Notes: generated from the sequence alone by a model not told the origin. 22,000 nucleotides of DNA from Porphyra umbilicalis (GCA_002049455.2 MF385003.1:122001-144000); one strand, 5' to 3'; positions 7,447 through 15,164 are shown, counted from the stretch's first letter. Made by a program: numbers and translations.

Positions 7447-7502
7447 TAGAATAAAAATGTGCTTTTGTTTATTTCGAAACAAAAGCACATTTTTATTCTA
7501 TT
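7445..7502. terminator. Perfect 26-bp inverted repeat between rpl12 and petD (bidirectional 3' element)
   Basis: Arms at 7445-7470 and 7477-7502 are perfectly complementary over 26 bp, with a 6-base loop, ATTTCG. The rpl12 stop codon lies at 7444-7446 at the foot of the stem, and the petD stop is at 7511-7513. The stem sits at the 3' end of both transcripts, so it can serve both strands as a terminator or RNA 3'-end stabiliser. The arms contain A5 and T5 runs that give U-rich tails in both directions. Confidence 0.85.
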
Positions 7503-7510
7503 TTAATTTA

Positions 7511-7993
7511 CTAAAATAGACCAAGTGTAATTGCGTTATTAATAGGCATGGTAGCACCAATACCTAACCAAATAGTAACAACAGTACCAATTAAAAAAAT
7601 AGTTGTAGCAATTGGTCTTCTAAATGGATTCTGAAACTTGTTAACATTTTCAATGAATGGAACAGTTAATAATCCAGCTGGTACAGCGGCCATACTCAAA
7701 ACACCTAATAATTTATTTGGAATTACTCTAAGTAGATTAAATGTTGGGAAGAAGTACCATTCTGGTAAGATTTCTAATGGAGTGGCAAAAGGATTAGATT
7801 TTTCACCTAAACTTGAAGGTTCTAAAATTGCTAATCCAATACTACATGCAATAGTTCCAAGAATTACTACTGGAAATACATATAATAGATCGTTTGGCCA
7901 AGCTGGTTCCCCATAATAATTATGGCCCATACCTTTCGCTAATTTAGCTCGGAGTTTTGGATCTGTTAAATCAGGTTTTTTAAGAATTGACAT
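7511..7993 (-). CDS. petD: Cytochrome b6f complex subunit IV
   Basis: Subunit IV corresponds to the C-terminal half of cytochrome b and, with PetB, forms the quinol-oxidising core of the b6f complex in the thylakoid membrane. At 160 residues it has the family length and three hydrophobic segments (about 36-56, 93-115, 128-148). The PEWY motif of the Qo site is at 77-80. The start at 7993 gives [20 protein letters not shown], the family N-terminus. There is no intron, unlike plant petD. It follows petB by 62 bases on the same strand, so the two should be co-transcribed. Confidence 0.99.
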   Translation of the reverse strand: MSILKKPDLTDPKLRAKLAKGMGHNYYGEPAWPNDLLYVFPVVILGTIACSIGLAILEPSSLGEKSNPFATPLEILPEWYFFPTFNLLRVIPNKLLGVLSMAAVPAGLLTVPFIENVNKFQNPFRRPIATTIFLIGTVVTIWLGIGATMPINNAITLGLF

Positions 7994-8040
7994 ATTATTG
8001 TTCTATTTAATATAAGATTTAAAATAAATTTTTTACATTA

Positions 8041-8052
8041 GTGAGTACTCAC
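8041..8052. repeat. 12-bp perfect palindrome in the petB-petD spacer
   Basis: GTGAGTACTCAC at 8041-8052 equals its own reverse complement. It begins 4 bases after the petB stop codon. As RNA it could form only a very short stem, so it could be a DNA-binding site or chance. No matching copy was noticed elsewhere in the window. Confidence 0.4.
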
Positions 8053-8055
8053 GTA

Positions 8056-8703
8056 TTATAATGGACCAGAAATTCCTTGCTTCCTTATCATTAAGAAATG
8101 CATCAGCATGAAAACAGCAGTTAAAAGCGGAAGTACAAAAGTATGTAAGCTGTAAAACCTAGTTAAAGTTCCTTGTCCTACGCTAACTCCTCCCCTTAAT
8201 AATTCCACTATGCTCTCCCCAACAATTGGAACAGCATCAGGAACACCTGTAACAATTTTTACTGCCCAATACCCGATTTGATCCCATGGTAAAGAATAAC
8301 CTGTAACTCCAAAAGAAACAGTTAAAACTCCCAAAATTACACCTGTTACCCATGTCAATTCTCTAGGTTTCTTGAATCCACCCGTTAAATAAACACGAAA
8401 TACATGCAATATCATCATTAATACCATCATGCTAGCTGACCATCTGTGTATTGATCTAATCAACCAGCCAAAGTTTACGTCAGTCATAATATATTCTACA
8501 GATGTAAAAGCTTCAGCAACTGTAGGTCTATAGTAGAATGTCATTGCAAAACCTGTTGCAACTTGAATTAAAAAAGATACAAATACAATCCCTCCTAAGC
8601 AATAGAAGATGTTTACATGAGGTGGCACGTATTTACTAGAAATGTCATCAGCAATTGCTTGAATTTCTAATCTTTCTTCAAACCAGTCATAAATTTTACT
8701 CAT
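8056..8703 (-). CDS. petB: Cytochrome b6 of the cytochrome b6f complex
   Basis: Cytochrome b6 carries two b hemes and the covalently attached heme cn and transfers electrons from plastoquinol across the thylakoid membrane. At 215 residues it has the family length. The four heme-ligating histidines are at 86, 100, 187 and 202, and Cys35 is the attachment site for heme cn. Four transmembrane segments are visible. The gene is intron-free and starts the petB-petD unit. The 146 bases upstream, shared with the end of ycf28, show no clear promoter to my eye. Confidence 0.99.
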   Translation of the reverse strand: MSKIYDWFEERLEIQAIADDISSKYVPPHVNIFYCLGGIVFVSFLIQVATGFAMTFYYRPTVAEAFTSVEYIMTDVNFGWLIRSIHRWSASMMVLMMILHVFRVYLTGGFKKPRELTWVTGVILGVLTVSFGVTGYSLPWDQIGYWAVKIVTGVPDAVPIVGESIVELLRGGVSVGQGTLTRFYSLHTFVLPLLTAVFMLMHFLMIRKQGISGPL

Positions 8704-8849
8704 AAAATAGCTTCAAAAAGCTTTTTAATATATTTTTTGCGTTTGAGCTACTAGGGAGTCAATAAATTTATTTATTGAACTTGTATTAATTTACTACTAA
8801 TACATATTTATAATTATAACATTTTTTTAGATATTTGATTGCAATTTAC

Positions 8850-9560
8850 TTATTTAAAAAACCTTTGACTCAATAAAATCGGATCGTGAATAATGACTTT
8901 CTTTTTTTGTATAGAAATTAATTTCGTTTGAACTAATTCAGACATAATTCTTGTTATACTAACTCTATTACTACCTATAATTTGTGCTAAAACTCTATGA
9001 GTGATAGCTAAATTAAGAAAAATTCCATTACTTTGGCTGATTCCATTATGTTCAGATAATAATAGTAAGAGGCTAACAAGCCTATTCGTAATGCTTTTAT
9101 GTGAAATGATTTCCATAAAGCGATTTGCTTTTATTGAACACAATAATAGATGATCTATAAAAAATACACTGAACTTATGATGGTTCTGGCATATACTCAT
9201 AATAGTAGAGTATTCAATGGATACTATTTGCGCTACATCTATTGCTTCTACTTCATAGTAAAAATGGCTACTTGCAAATTGTGTATGCCCAAAAGTATCT
9301 TCGGAAGTTAATAGATTTAATATTATCTTTTTTCTATTTCTGAATACTTTTTTAACAATTAAGCATCCTGCTAATATAATATATAACGTAGAATTAGCAT
9401 CAAAGATGAGAACATCGTGTTGTTTAAGTGAAAATATTTGATGTTCAGCACTTTGTTGATTAAAAAAATTTAGCCATGGACTACAACAAGAATTTTTTTT
9501 AACAATATTTTTTGGTACTTTTTCAAAGGAACACTCTTGATTCAAATAATGATTGTTCAT
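8850..9560 (-). CDS. ycf28: Ycf28, NtcA-like Crp/Fnr-family transcription regulator
   Basis: A 236-residue DNA-binding regulator. A cyclic-nucleotide-binding-like beta-roll occupies about 45-125, a long dimerisation helix about 125-150, and a winged helix-turn-helix about 180-225. The recognition helix region GSNRVSITRIMSEL (196-209) closely resembles that of cyanobacterial NtcA, the global nitrogen regulator that senses 2-oxoglutarate. The N-terminal 40 residues are divergent and contain a CC pair (25-26) of unknown meaning. The sensor domain is also divergent, so its effector cannot be inferred. It is transcribed divergently from ycf29 with 59 bases between start codons. In red-algal plastids this gene is also annotated as ntcA. 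Confidence 0.93.
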   Translation of the reverse strand: MNNHYLNQECSFEKVPKNIVKKNSCCSPWLNFFNQQSAEHQIFSLKQHDVLIFDANSTLYIILAGCLIVKKVFRNRKKIILNLLTSEDTFGHTQFASSHFYYEVEAIDVAQIVSIEYSTIMSICQNHHKFSVFFIDHLLLCSIKANRFMEIISHKSITNRLVSLLLLLSEHNGISQSNGIFLNLAITHRVLAQIIGSNRVSITRIMSELVQTKLISIQKKKVIIHDPILLSQRFFK

Positions 9561-9619
9561 AATTAATTTATAATAATTAATGTACCAAAAAATTTTAATA
9601 ATTTAATAATTAAAATTAA

Positions 9620-10249
9620 ATGTCCTACAATCTGATGTTAGTTGAAAATGATACTGTATTATCGAAAGCAATTCAAGAATACTTAATAGATCAAGGATTT
9701 AATGTTGCTATTGCTATTAATGGATTGGAAGCTTTTCAGCTTGCCAATAAATATAAATTTGATCTAATTATATCGGATATAATAATGCCTATAATTGATG
9801 GATACGAATTATTAGAAAAACTGCAAAAAATTGAAAAACTTGCAAAAATTCCTGTTATTTTTCTAACAGCGAAAGGAATGACAAAAGATAGAATTAAAGG
9901 GTATAATATGGGTTGTTATGGTTATTTATCTAAGCCATTTGATCCAGAAGAACTAGTTTCGCTTATTAAAAATTTAATTTATAGAGATTCATTAAATGAC
10001 CAAAACTTCAAACAACAAAACGTAATTGAATTACCTTTATTCAAATCGTTTCATCTGACACCTAGAGAAAAAAGCATCCTTAACCTTGTAATTGATGGAT
10101 TAACTAATAAAGAAATAGCAGTTATATTAGATACAAGTACGAGAAATGTAGAAAAATATGTAAGTCGTCTTTTACAAAAGACAAATACAAAAAACAGAAC
10201 TTTATTGGTTAAATATTCTATAAAAAATAATTTATTAAATCAAATATAG
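9620..10249 (+). CDS. ycf29: Ycf29, NarL/LuxR-type two-component response regulator
   Basis: A 209-residue response regulator. The receiver domain (about 1-120) has the phosphoacceptor Asp53 in ISDIIMP, Thr83 in FLTAKG and Lys105 in LSKPFDP. The acidic pocket reads VENDTVL, so the position of the second conserved acidic residue is Asn10. The C-terminal LuxR-type helix-turn-helix (about 143-205) contains LTPREKSILNLVIDGLTNKE and a typical dimerisation end. No histidine kinase is in this window; red-algal plastids can carry one elsewhere (ycf26). The stop codon directly abuts the 3' end of trnH on the other strand, with no spacer. Confidence 0.95.
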   Translation: MSYNLMLVENDTVLSKAIQEYLIDQGFNVAIAINGLEAFQLANKYKFDLIISDIIMPIIDGYELLEKLQKIEKLAKIPVIFLTAKGMTKDRIKGYNMGCYGYLSKPFDPEELVSLIKNLIYRDSLNDQNFKQQNVIELPLFKSFHLTPREKSILNLVIDGLTNKEIAVILDTSTRNVEKYVSRLLQKTNTKNRTLLVKYSIKNNLLNQI

Positions 10250-10323
10250 GGCGAATGACGGGACTCGAACCCGCGAATGATGGAGCCACAACCCATTGCC
10301 TTAACCCCTTGGCCACACTCGCC
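10250..10323 (-). tRNA. trnH-GUG: tRNA-His (GUG)
   Basis: Reading the minus strand from 10323, an 8-bp acceptor stem (GGCGAGTG with CATTCGCC) includes the extra G-1 that is typical of tRNA-His and pairs with C73. The anticodon loop carries GTG, and the T arm contains GGTTCGAGTCC. It is convergent with ycf29 and directly abuts its stop codon. On the minus strand a TATAGT (10335-10330) lies just upstream and is a possible -10. Confidence 0.97.
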
Positions 10324-10409
10324 ATATTATAACTATAGCTTGTTTTCGTATATGTCGTCTAGTATTACATTAATCTATTTTTCTTAGTAATTTTTATAAT
10401 TAGTTCTAT

Positions 10410-10625
10410 ATGATCAATAAAAATATAAATATTCAAATTAATGGAGAGCCATTTAATTGTTCAGGGACTCTTTCATTACAATTTTTATTAAATTATCTTG
10501 ATTTTAATTCTGAGCGTGTAGCAATTGAACTAAATAATACTTTATTACCTGAGCGCCTCTTCCATTCAACTTATTTAAATGACCAAGATAAAATTGAAAT
10601 TATTACTATTGTAGGTGGAGGGTAA
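10410..10625 (+). CDS. thiS: ThiS, sulfur carrier protein for thiamine thiazole synthesis
   Basis: A 71-residue ubiquitin-like protein whose C-terminal Gly-Gly (sequence ends TIVGGG) is adenylated and converted to a thiocarboxylate that donates sulfur to thiazole synthase ThiG. It has the normal ThiS length and pattern: an N-terminal MINKNINIQINGEP strand, VAIELNNTLLPE in the middle and DKIEIITIVGGG at the end. The related carrier MoaD is usually longer (about 80 residues). A TATAAT at 10395-10400 is close to the ATG, so a promoter there would leave almost no leader. The MoeB/ThiF-type activating enzyme is at 3938-5089. ThiG is not in this window. Confidence 0.93.
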   Translation: MINKNINIQINGEPFNCSGTLSLQFLLNYLDFNSERVAIELNNTLLPERLFHSTYLNDQDKIEIITIVGGG

Positions 10626-10627
10626 TT

Positions 10628-10648
10628 TGTCTTGAGTATTTCAAGACA
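10628..10648. terminator. Hairpin between thiS and rps1
   Basis: TGTCTTGA at 10628-10635 and TCAAGACA at 10641-10648 form a perfect 8-bp stem with a 5-base loop, GTATT. It lies in the 31-base gap between the convergent stop codons of thiS and rps1, and can act as a 3' element for both. No T run follows, so factor-free termination is uncertain. Confidence 0.55.
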
Positions 10649-10656
10649 CTGAGATT

Positions 10657-11463
10657 TCATTTCAAATGTTTCATAGATAATGATAACCGCCCTTGTTTTT
10701 TGTCTACATGAATAATAACTGCTTTTATTGTCTCACCTATTTTGAATTTAGATGTTATCTTTTCTACTTGTTTAACATTAATTTCAGAAATATGTACGAG
10801 ACCTTTTAGATTTCCAGACTTTATAAATAACCCGTAAGGTGTAATTTGATTGATTACCCCCTCGATAATATTCCCAACAATTAGATTAGATGAAGCTTGC
10901 GCTATTAAAGCTCTCCTATGACTAAGTATTAAATTATTTGATTTTTCTTCAACATTAAGTAATTTGAGTTTAATAAATTTATTTGTAGAAGGGGTATTTT
11001 GGTGAAAACTGTTTAGATGAGAATTGGGAACAAAGCCAGATATACCTTCTAGGTTAACTATCATGCCTCCTTTATTAAATCCTTTGATCCTAACATCTAG
11101 TAAGGAATCTTCAGCTAGTAATTGCCTAATTCTTTTCCAGGCTCTTATATATTCAAGACGCCGAATAGATAAAATTAGTTGTTTTGACTCAACGTTATAA
11201 TCTAATAAGAAAAACTCTCTAGTATCATTAATATTTAAAGAGTTAAAATTATTAAGTTCCTGATTACTAGATACCTCTTGTATTGGTAAATACGCAGATA
11301 TAGGTGTTCCAATATCTACTAATACTCCATTTAATTCAAAACTAAATATTGTGCCGGCTACAATATCACCAAGATTTAAATCATATTTATATTTTTGTAA
11401 GACGGCCGCAAAATTTCGATGAGTGAAACTTTCATTATGTTTTGTCATATTTAGGAAATTCAA
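10657..11463 (-). CDS. rps1: 30S ribosomal protein S1
   Basis: S1 binds mRNA and aids initiation on transcripts with weak ribosome-binding sites, which suits this window where few Shine-Dalgarno sequences are visible. At 268 residues it has three S1 RNA-binding repeats, at about 30-95, 113-180 and 193-266, as in cyanobacterial and plant plastid S1 and unlike the six of E. coli. The last repeat is the most canonical, with ITPYGLFIKSGNLKGLVHIS and GRLSLSMKHL. Two methionines (1 and 6) could serve as start; the longer form is given. It is divergent from rnpB, with 104 bases between them. Confidence 0.95.
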   Translation of the reverse strand: MNFLNMTKHNESFTHRNFAAVLQKYKYDLNLGDIVAGTIFSFELNGVLVDIGTPISAYLPIQEVSSNQELNNFNSLNINDTREFFLLDYNVESKQLILSIRRLEYIRAWKRIRQLLAEDSLLDVRIKGFNKGGMIVNLEGISGFVPNSHLNSFHQNTPSTNKFIKLKLLNVEEKSNNLILSHRRALIAQASSNLIVGNIIEGVINQITPYGLFIKSGNLKGLVHISEINVKQVEKITSKFKIGETIKAVIIHVDKKQGRLSLSMKHLK

Positions 11464-11567
11464 TTAAAAATTATATTTGATCTTGTATTCTACTAATATT
11501 TTATATCAACCTTAATGTGAGTCATTGTAATAATCTCTTGAAATAGATTAAAATACATATAAGACAT

Positions 11568-11953
11568 AAAAAGTAAACGTAGATAGCTACAGATTCCATT
11601 TAATACAATCTGAGGAAAGTCCGGGCTCCACAAATACAATTTATGCTGGAAAAACCCCAGTGTAGGAAACTATGAGGACAGTGCCACAGAAATAAACCGC
11701 CAGAATAAATTATATTAGCTGGTAAGGGTGCAAAGGTAAGTTAAGAGCTAACCAAAAATACTGTAAAGTATTTGTTAGGTAAACCCCAGAAATGGAGCAA
11801 AGCGACTAAACAAATTTTTTGTATTTTTTAGTAGTTTAGTTTAAAATACTGCATGAAGTTATTGGTAACAATAACTCTAGAGGAATAGCTATCCTTTGCA
11901 ATACTTAGTCCAATGTATTCGAAGAACAGAACCCGGCTTATGTAGTACTTTTT
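11568..11953 (+). ncRNA. rnpB: RNase P RNA (catalytic RNA for tRNA 5' maturation)
   Basis: The universal core of bacterial-type RNase P RNA is present. The 5' P4 side GAGGAAAGTCCGGGCTCC lies at 11612-11629, the conserved AGGACAGTGCCACAGAAA at about 11674-11691, and the 3' P4 side ACAGAACCCGGCTTATG at about 11926-11942. A terminal helix P1 can be drawn: AAAAAGTA (11568-11575) with TACTTTTT (11946-11953), continued by ACGTA (11577-11581) with TATGT (11939-11943). I used P1 to set the ends, which may be off by a few bases. The length of about 386 nt fits plastid and cyanobacterial RNase P RNAs. Many plastids lost this gene; retention is typical of red algae. The 3' end is 19 bases from the stop of pheT on the opposite strand. 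Confidence 0.95.
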
Positions 11954-11972
11954 GTGTCTTGTTTGATCATTA

Positions 11973-14069
11973 TCAGTTGCGAATTTCTAAATTCAGTTTT
12001 TTGATAATATTATTTTGAAGTTCATTCTGCTTATTATCTATTTCTAAATTTGTCAAAGTTTTCTGATTTGATCTATATGTAAAGCGCAATCCTATACTTT
12101 TTTTGCCGTTTCCAAGTGATCTATTATTATACTGATCAAACAATGCAATATTTTCTAAGTCATCATCATTAAATTGATTTAATAATTCAAATAAAGAATT
12201 TATCTGCATTTTTTGCGGTATTATTATACATAAATCTCGTGTAATACACGGATATTTAGAATAAGGCTGAATGCGATAATTTAAATAATTCAGTTCTGTA
12301 TTATAATGTGTTAGGGCATTTAAATCGATTTCTAGAACAAATAATTTTGTACTAAAATTAAATTCTGAAGATGCTAACTGATTTAGTTCACCGAATAATC
12401 CAATATTATCATTGTTATAAGTTAAAGTAGCTGATTTATGATTGTGAACGAAATTGATTTGACCACTTGTTAATTGTCTTTTCACCCATTGAATGTTTTT
12501 ATTTAATTTCCGAAAAAAGTTTTCAATAATGCCTTTTGCTTCATACCAGTTTAAAGAATGTGCAGGTTCGGACCATTCTGATCTAAGATCTAAGTTTCCT
12601 CCTAATATAATGGCTAGTTTTGTTGTCTCTATAATTTTATTTTGTCTTAGGTTGAATACAGTTCCTATTTCAAATCCATCTACAGTTTGATTACTTTGCT
12701 TGATATTATATGCACTGGTAGTCATTAAGCCTTCTAGTAAGCTAGAGCGTAAAGTAGAGTAATCTTTAATAAGAGGGTTGTTTAAATTAATTTCTCCATT
12801 GGATTTCACTAACGAATAGTGAACTAATTCTGTTAATCCTAAATTTCTTAAAATACTTCTGATCTGATCAGTAAATTGTTTTCTAGAGGGGGGATTTTGG
12901 GCAAATTGAATTTTTGGTATTGTACTTTGGAATTTATCATAACCATAAACTCTAGCAATCTCTTCAATAATATCAATTTCTCGAAATATATCATATTTCC
13001 TATAATTAGGGATAATAACATTCAATTTCTTATTATTTTCTTTTGCAATCTTGAACTGAAGAGACTCAAGTGTTTTCTTAATCTCGTTAAAAGATAAAAA
13101 ACGAACCGTATTATTATCATTAATTGGTCCTAAAATATCATGAATTTTTTTTAATGATATATCAATAGTAAGAGTGGAATTTGAAAATGTTTTTTTTGAA
13201 AATGTTTTTTTTACCTTGCCGTCAGTTAATTCTTTTAGTAAATACAAAGTTTCATGATAAGCGCTTTCCCAATTATCTATATTAAGTCCTCTTTCCTGTC
13301 TAATTGAACTTTCAGTACGGATACCAATACTTCTCGATGATTTTCTAACTACTGCCTGTTTAAAGATTGCAGCTTCTATAAAAATTGATTTTGTGTTTTG
13401 ATCAATACTAAATTTATGATTTATGCCAATACCCGCTACGCTAGTTATATTATTATTTATCTCAGTAATTAAAATATCTTTACTTAAAGTAATATCTTTA
13501 CTATCTAGTTTAATGAAATTTTGCTTACAAGAGCAAAAATTACTAGTGATCTCGACATAATCTTGATTATCAGTACTGACAATTTTATTGAAATCTATAA
13601 TACTAATTGGCTGCCCCCATTTTAACATAATATAATTGCTAATATCTATGAGAAGATTTTGGCTTATAAAGCCACAAGAGTATAGACGATTTTTTAGCCA
13701 TGTTGGAGAATCTTTTATGACTATATTATCCATAATTGCTGATAAATAGTAATTACAATTTAAAAGATTACCATTTCTAATTATATTATTCTTATTCCGA
13801 AATAAGTCTGTTGATGGAATATCAGTTATGTGAACCATGTCAGCCTGAATTAAAGCAGAGACTTCTCTAGATAGCCCTATCATGCTAAGTGCATCTGATC
13901 GATTGGCTGTTGAGGTAACATCTAAGATGTAGTCTGTATAGCCATCTATATCAATAAATTCAATATTTTCTACTTCAAAGCCTGCTTGCGTTAACTTGCT
14001 AGCTAAACTATTTATGTTTATTACTTCTATTCTAGCAAGTTCTTTTAACCAATTTAAAGAAACTTTCAT
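11973..14069 (-). CDS. pheT: Phenylalanyl-tRNA synthetase beta subunit, lacking the EMAP tRNA-binding domain
   Basis: The beta subunit of the tetrameric enzyme that charges tRNA-Phe, encoded in the same window (trnF at 1319). It is 698 residues long, against about 800 in bacteria. The N-terminal B1 part (MKVSLNWLKELARI...GFEVENIE, 1-37) is followed almost at once by ILDVTSTANRSDALS (about 48-62). The OB-fold EMAP/tRNA-binding insert, normally about 100 residues, is therefore missing. The B3/B4 and B5 regions follow, with FREIDIIEEIARVYGYDKF near 357-375. The catalytic-like core comes next, and the C-terminal ferredoxin-fold anticodon-binding domain (about 600-698) begins near YSKYPCITRDLCII. 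The alpha subunit pheS is not in this window. Red-algal plastid annotations also call this gene syfB. Confidence 0.95.
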   Translation of the reverse strand: MKVSLNWLKELARIEVININSLASKLTQAGFEVENIEFIDIDGYTDYILDVTSTANRSDALSMIGLSREVSALIQADMVHITDIPSTDLFRNKNNIIRNGNLLNCNYYLSAIMDNIVIKDSPTWLKNRLYSCGFISQNLLIDISNYIMLKWGQPISIIDFNKIVSTDNQDYVEITSNFCSCKQNFIKLDSKDITLSKDILITEINNNITSVAGIGINHKFSIDQNTKSIFIEAAIFKQAVVRKSSRSIGIRTESSIRQERGLNIDNWESAYHETLYLLKELTDGKVKKTFSKKTFSNSTLTIDISLKKIHDILGPINDNNTVRFLSFNEIKKTLESLQFKIAKENNKKLNVIIPNYRKYDIFREIDIIEEIARVYGYDKFQSTIPKIQFAQNPPSRKQFTDQIRSILRNLGLTELVHYSLVKSNGEINLNNPLIKDYSTLRSSLLEGLMTTSAYNIKQSNQTVDGFEIGTVFNLRQNKIIETTKLAIILGGNLDLRSEWSEPAHSLNWYEAKGIIENFFRKLNKNIQWVKRQLTSGQINFVHNHKSATLTYNNDNIGLFGELNQLASSEFNFSTKLFVLEIDLNALTHYNTELNYLNYRIQPYSKYPCITRDLCIIIPQKMQINSLFELLNQFNDDDLENIALFDQYNNRSLGNGKKSIGLRFTYRSNQKTLTNLEIDNKQNELQNNIIKKLNLEIRN

Positions 14070-14124
14070 AATTGTTTTTCATCTATTTTATAGAACTATT
14101 GAATTTTTAATTAATCGCTTGTTT

Positions 14125-14164
14125 AAAAAATTCATCAAATTAATATAAGTTATTTGATGAATTT
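14125..14164 (-). terminator. Intrinsic terminator downstream of psb28
   Basis: On the minus strand AAATTCATCAAAT (14164-14152) pairs perfectly with ATTTGATGAATTT (14140-14128) around an 11-base loop, and the stem runs into six T residues (14130-14125). It starts 44 bases after the psb28 stop codon and 55 bases before pheT on the same strand, so it would separate the two transcripts. Confidence 0.7.
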
Positions 14165-14208
14165 GCTTATACAATATAATATTGTGATGTTTTACTTTGA
14201 GATTCAGT

Positions 14209-14556
14209 CTAAGAATTAGCTTTTGTGAAAGTGAGTCCGTTATCTTGAGCGTACCTTTCCATAAACCTCATAAATCGATCCCAGTCATCCGGACTTTTAA
14301 TTACATGTACAGCTTCGATTGCTTGTGGTTTACCATTAATAAACTTAGCATTGACATCTCTTGTAATTATTTGTCCTTCAGTATCCATTAGATACATACC
14401 CGTAATTTCTCCTTTATCTGCCATGCTAGCATCTAAAATTTTAGGATTAGTAAATCTGAATGTAGCTGTTCCTGTACTACCATCTCGAGATCTTGTTAAA
14501 CGTACATCTGGCACTACTTCTTCATTGATGCCTTGAATAAATTGAATTGTTGCCAT
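14209..14556 (-). CDS. psb28: Photosystem II reaction centre assembly protein Psb28
   Basis: Psb28 binds the cytoplasmic/stromal side of photosystem II assembly intermediates containing CP47 and supports their maturation. It is a soluble 115-residue protein with no membrane segment. Recognisable stretches are [20 protein letters not shown] at the start, [20 protein letters not shown] (about 23-42), and [14 protein letters not shown] (about 50-63). The start at 14556 is fixed by the family N-terminus. Older red-algal annotations call it psbW or ycf79. A hairpin terminator follows it, so pheT downstream probably has its own promoter. Confidence 0.97.
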
Positions 14557-15090
14557 ATCAATTTTTTAAATTTATATATGATTTATATTGGATAAAAGTG
14601 ATTTCTGATTCTTTAATGTTTACTAAATAACTATTTTAAAAGCTTATATTACCAGCAGATCAAATTCTATTTATTATGTAAAACTGTAATTTTTCTTTTT
14701 TTGTACTTTAGATTTCTATAAGTACAGGCAGCAAGACACACAAAAATAAGTTTACTAAAAATACAATTTATAATTGAAAAGTGTAGTTTTTAAAGTAGGC
14801 ACGTATTTAAATAAAAAGTTAATGCTATAGAACTATCACAAATTCACTATTTAGTTAATGATAATTTTTTCTAAAATTTAGAAAAGTGTAGTGTCGCTTT
14901 TTTAGTGAGTAAAAAATTTACCAATATAGTTATTATGTATGTGATTAGGACTTCTAGAAGTATATTTTTTCTAATACAGATATATTGGTGACACTTACTA
15001 TCGTTAAAATTTTTTTTATCTATTCAAAGAATTAATTTATTATAAGCTAATCATGCTGATATTAGCCATATAATGTTTTAAGTGAAATTA
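14557..15090. other. 534-base noncoding region rich in inverted and direct repeats
   Basis: No credible gene is present; the longest methionine-initiated frames I found are very short. It holds a 7-bp stem (TGTACTT 14702-14708 with AAGTACA 14720-14726), a 9-bp inverted repeat with a single-base centre (14867-14885), and nested pairings: AGTGTC 14890-14895 with GACACT 14990-14995, ACCAATATA 14920-14928 with TATATTGGT 14981-14989, and a 12-bp palindrome ACTTCTAGAAGT at 14950-14961. A 12-base direct repeat, GAAAAGTGTAGT, occurs at 14776-14787 and 14881-14892. The right end includes the promoter of trnR(CCU), and the left end should hold the psb28 promoter. I could not match it to tmRNA or SRP RNA. 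Confidence 0.5.
15069..15074 (+). promoter_or_regulatory. Candidate -10 element for trnR(CCU)
   Basis: TATAAT at 15069-15074 lies 16 bases before the tRNA. It lacks the TG extension seen for other tRNA genes here, and no -35 box is evident. Confidence 0.35.
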
Positions 15091-15164
15091 AGGGTTGTAG
15101 CTCAGATGGATAGAGCAAGCGCCTCCTAAGCGCTAGGTCAGCGGTTCAAGTCCGCTCAATCCTG
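15091..15164 (+). tRNA. trnR-CCU: tRNA-Arg (CCU)
   Basis: A 74-nt cloverleaf: acceptor AGGGTTG pairs with CAATCCT (one G-U), discriminator G. The D arm reads GCTCAGATGGATAGAGC, the anticodon stem AGCGC/GCGCT holds the loop CTCCTAA with CCT, and the T stem AGCGG/CCGCT closes TTCAAGT. The acceptor pairing places the 5' end at the A of 15091. It is convergent with trnQ, 31 bases away. Confidence 0.96.

Noticed and set aside
7011..7490. 159-codon open frame on the minus strand over rpl12
   Set aside because: It is the antisense shadow of rpl12, low in complexity (Ser/Ala-rich because of the hinge) and includes the terminator hairpin.
10326..10331. TATAAT (minus strand) as the trnH -10 element
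   Set aside because: It ends 2 bases before the tRNA, so a start 7 bases further on would fall inside the mature tRNA.
14557..15090. tmRNA (ssrA) or SRP RNA (ffs) gene in the long spacer
   Set aside because: No GGGGCTG-like 5' end, no tRNA-like 3' end with a T loop, and no GGAA...AGCAG SRP core could be found by eye on either strand.
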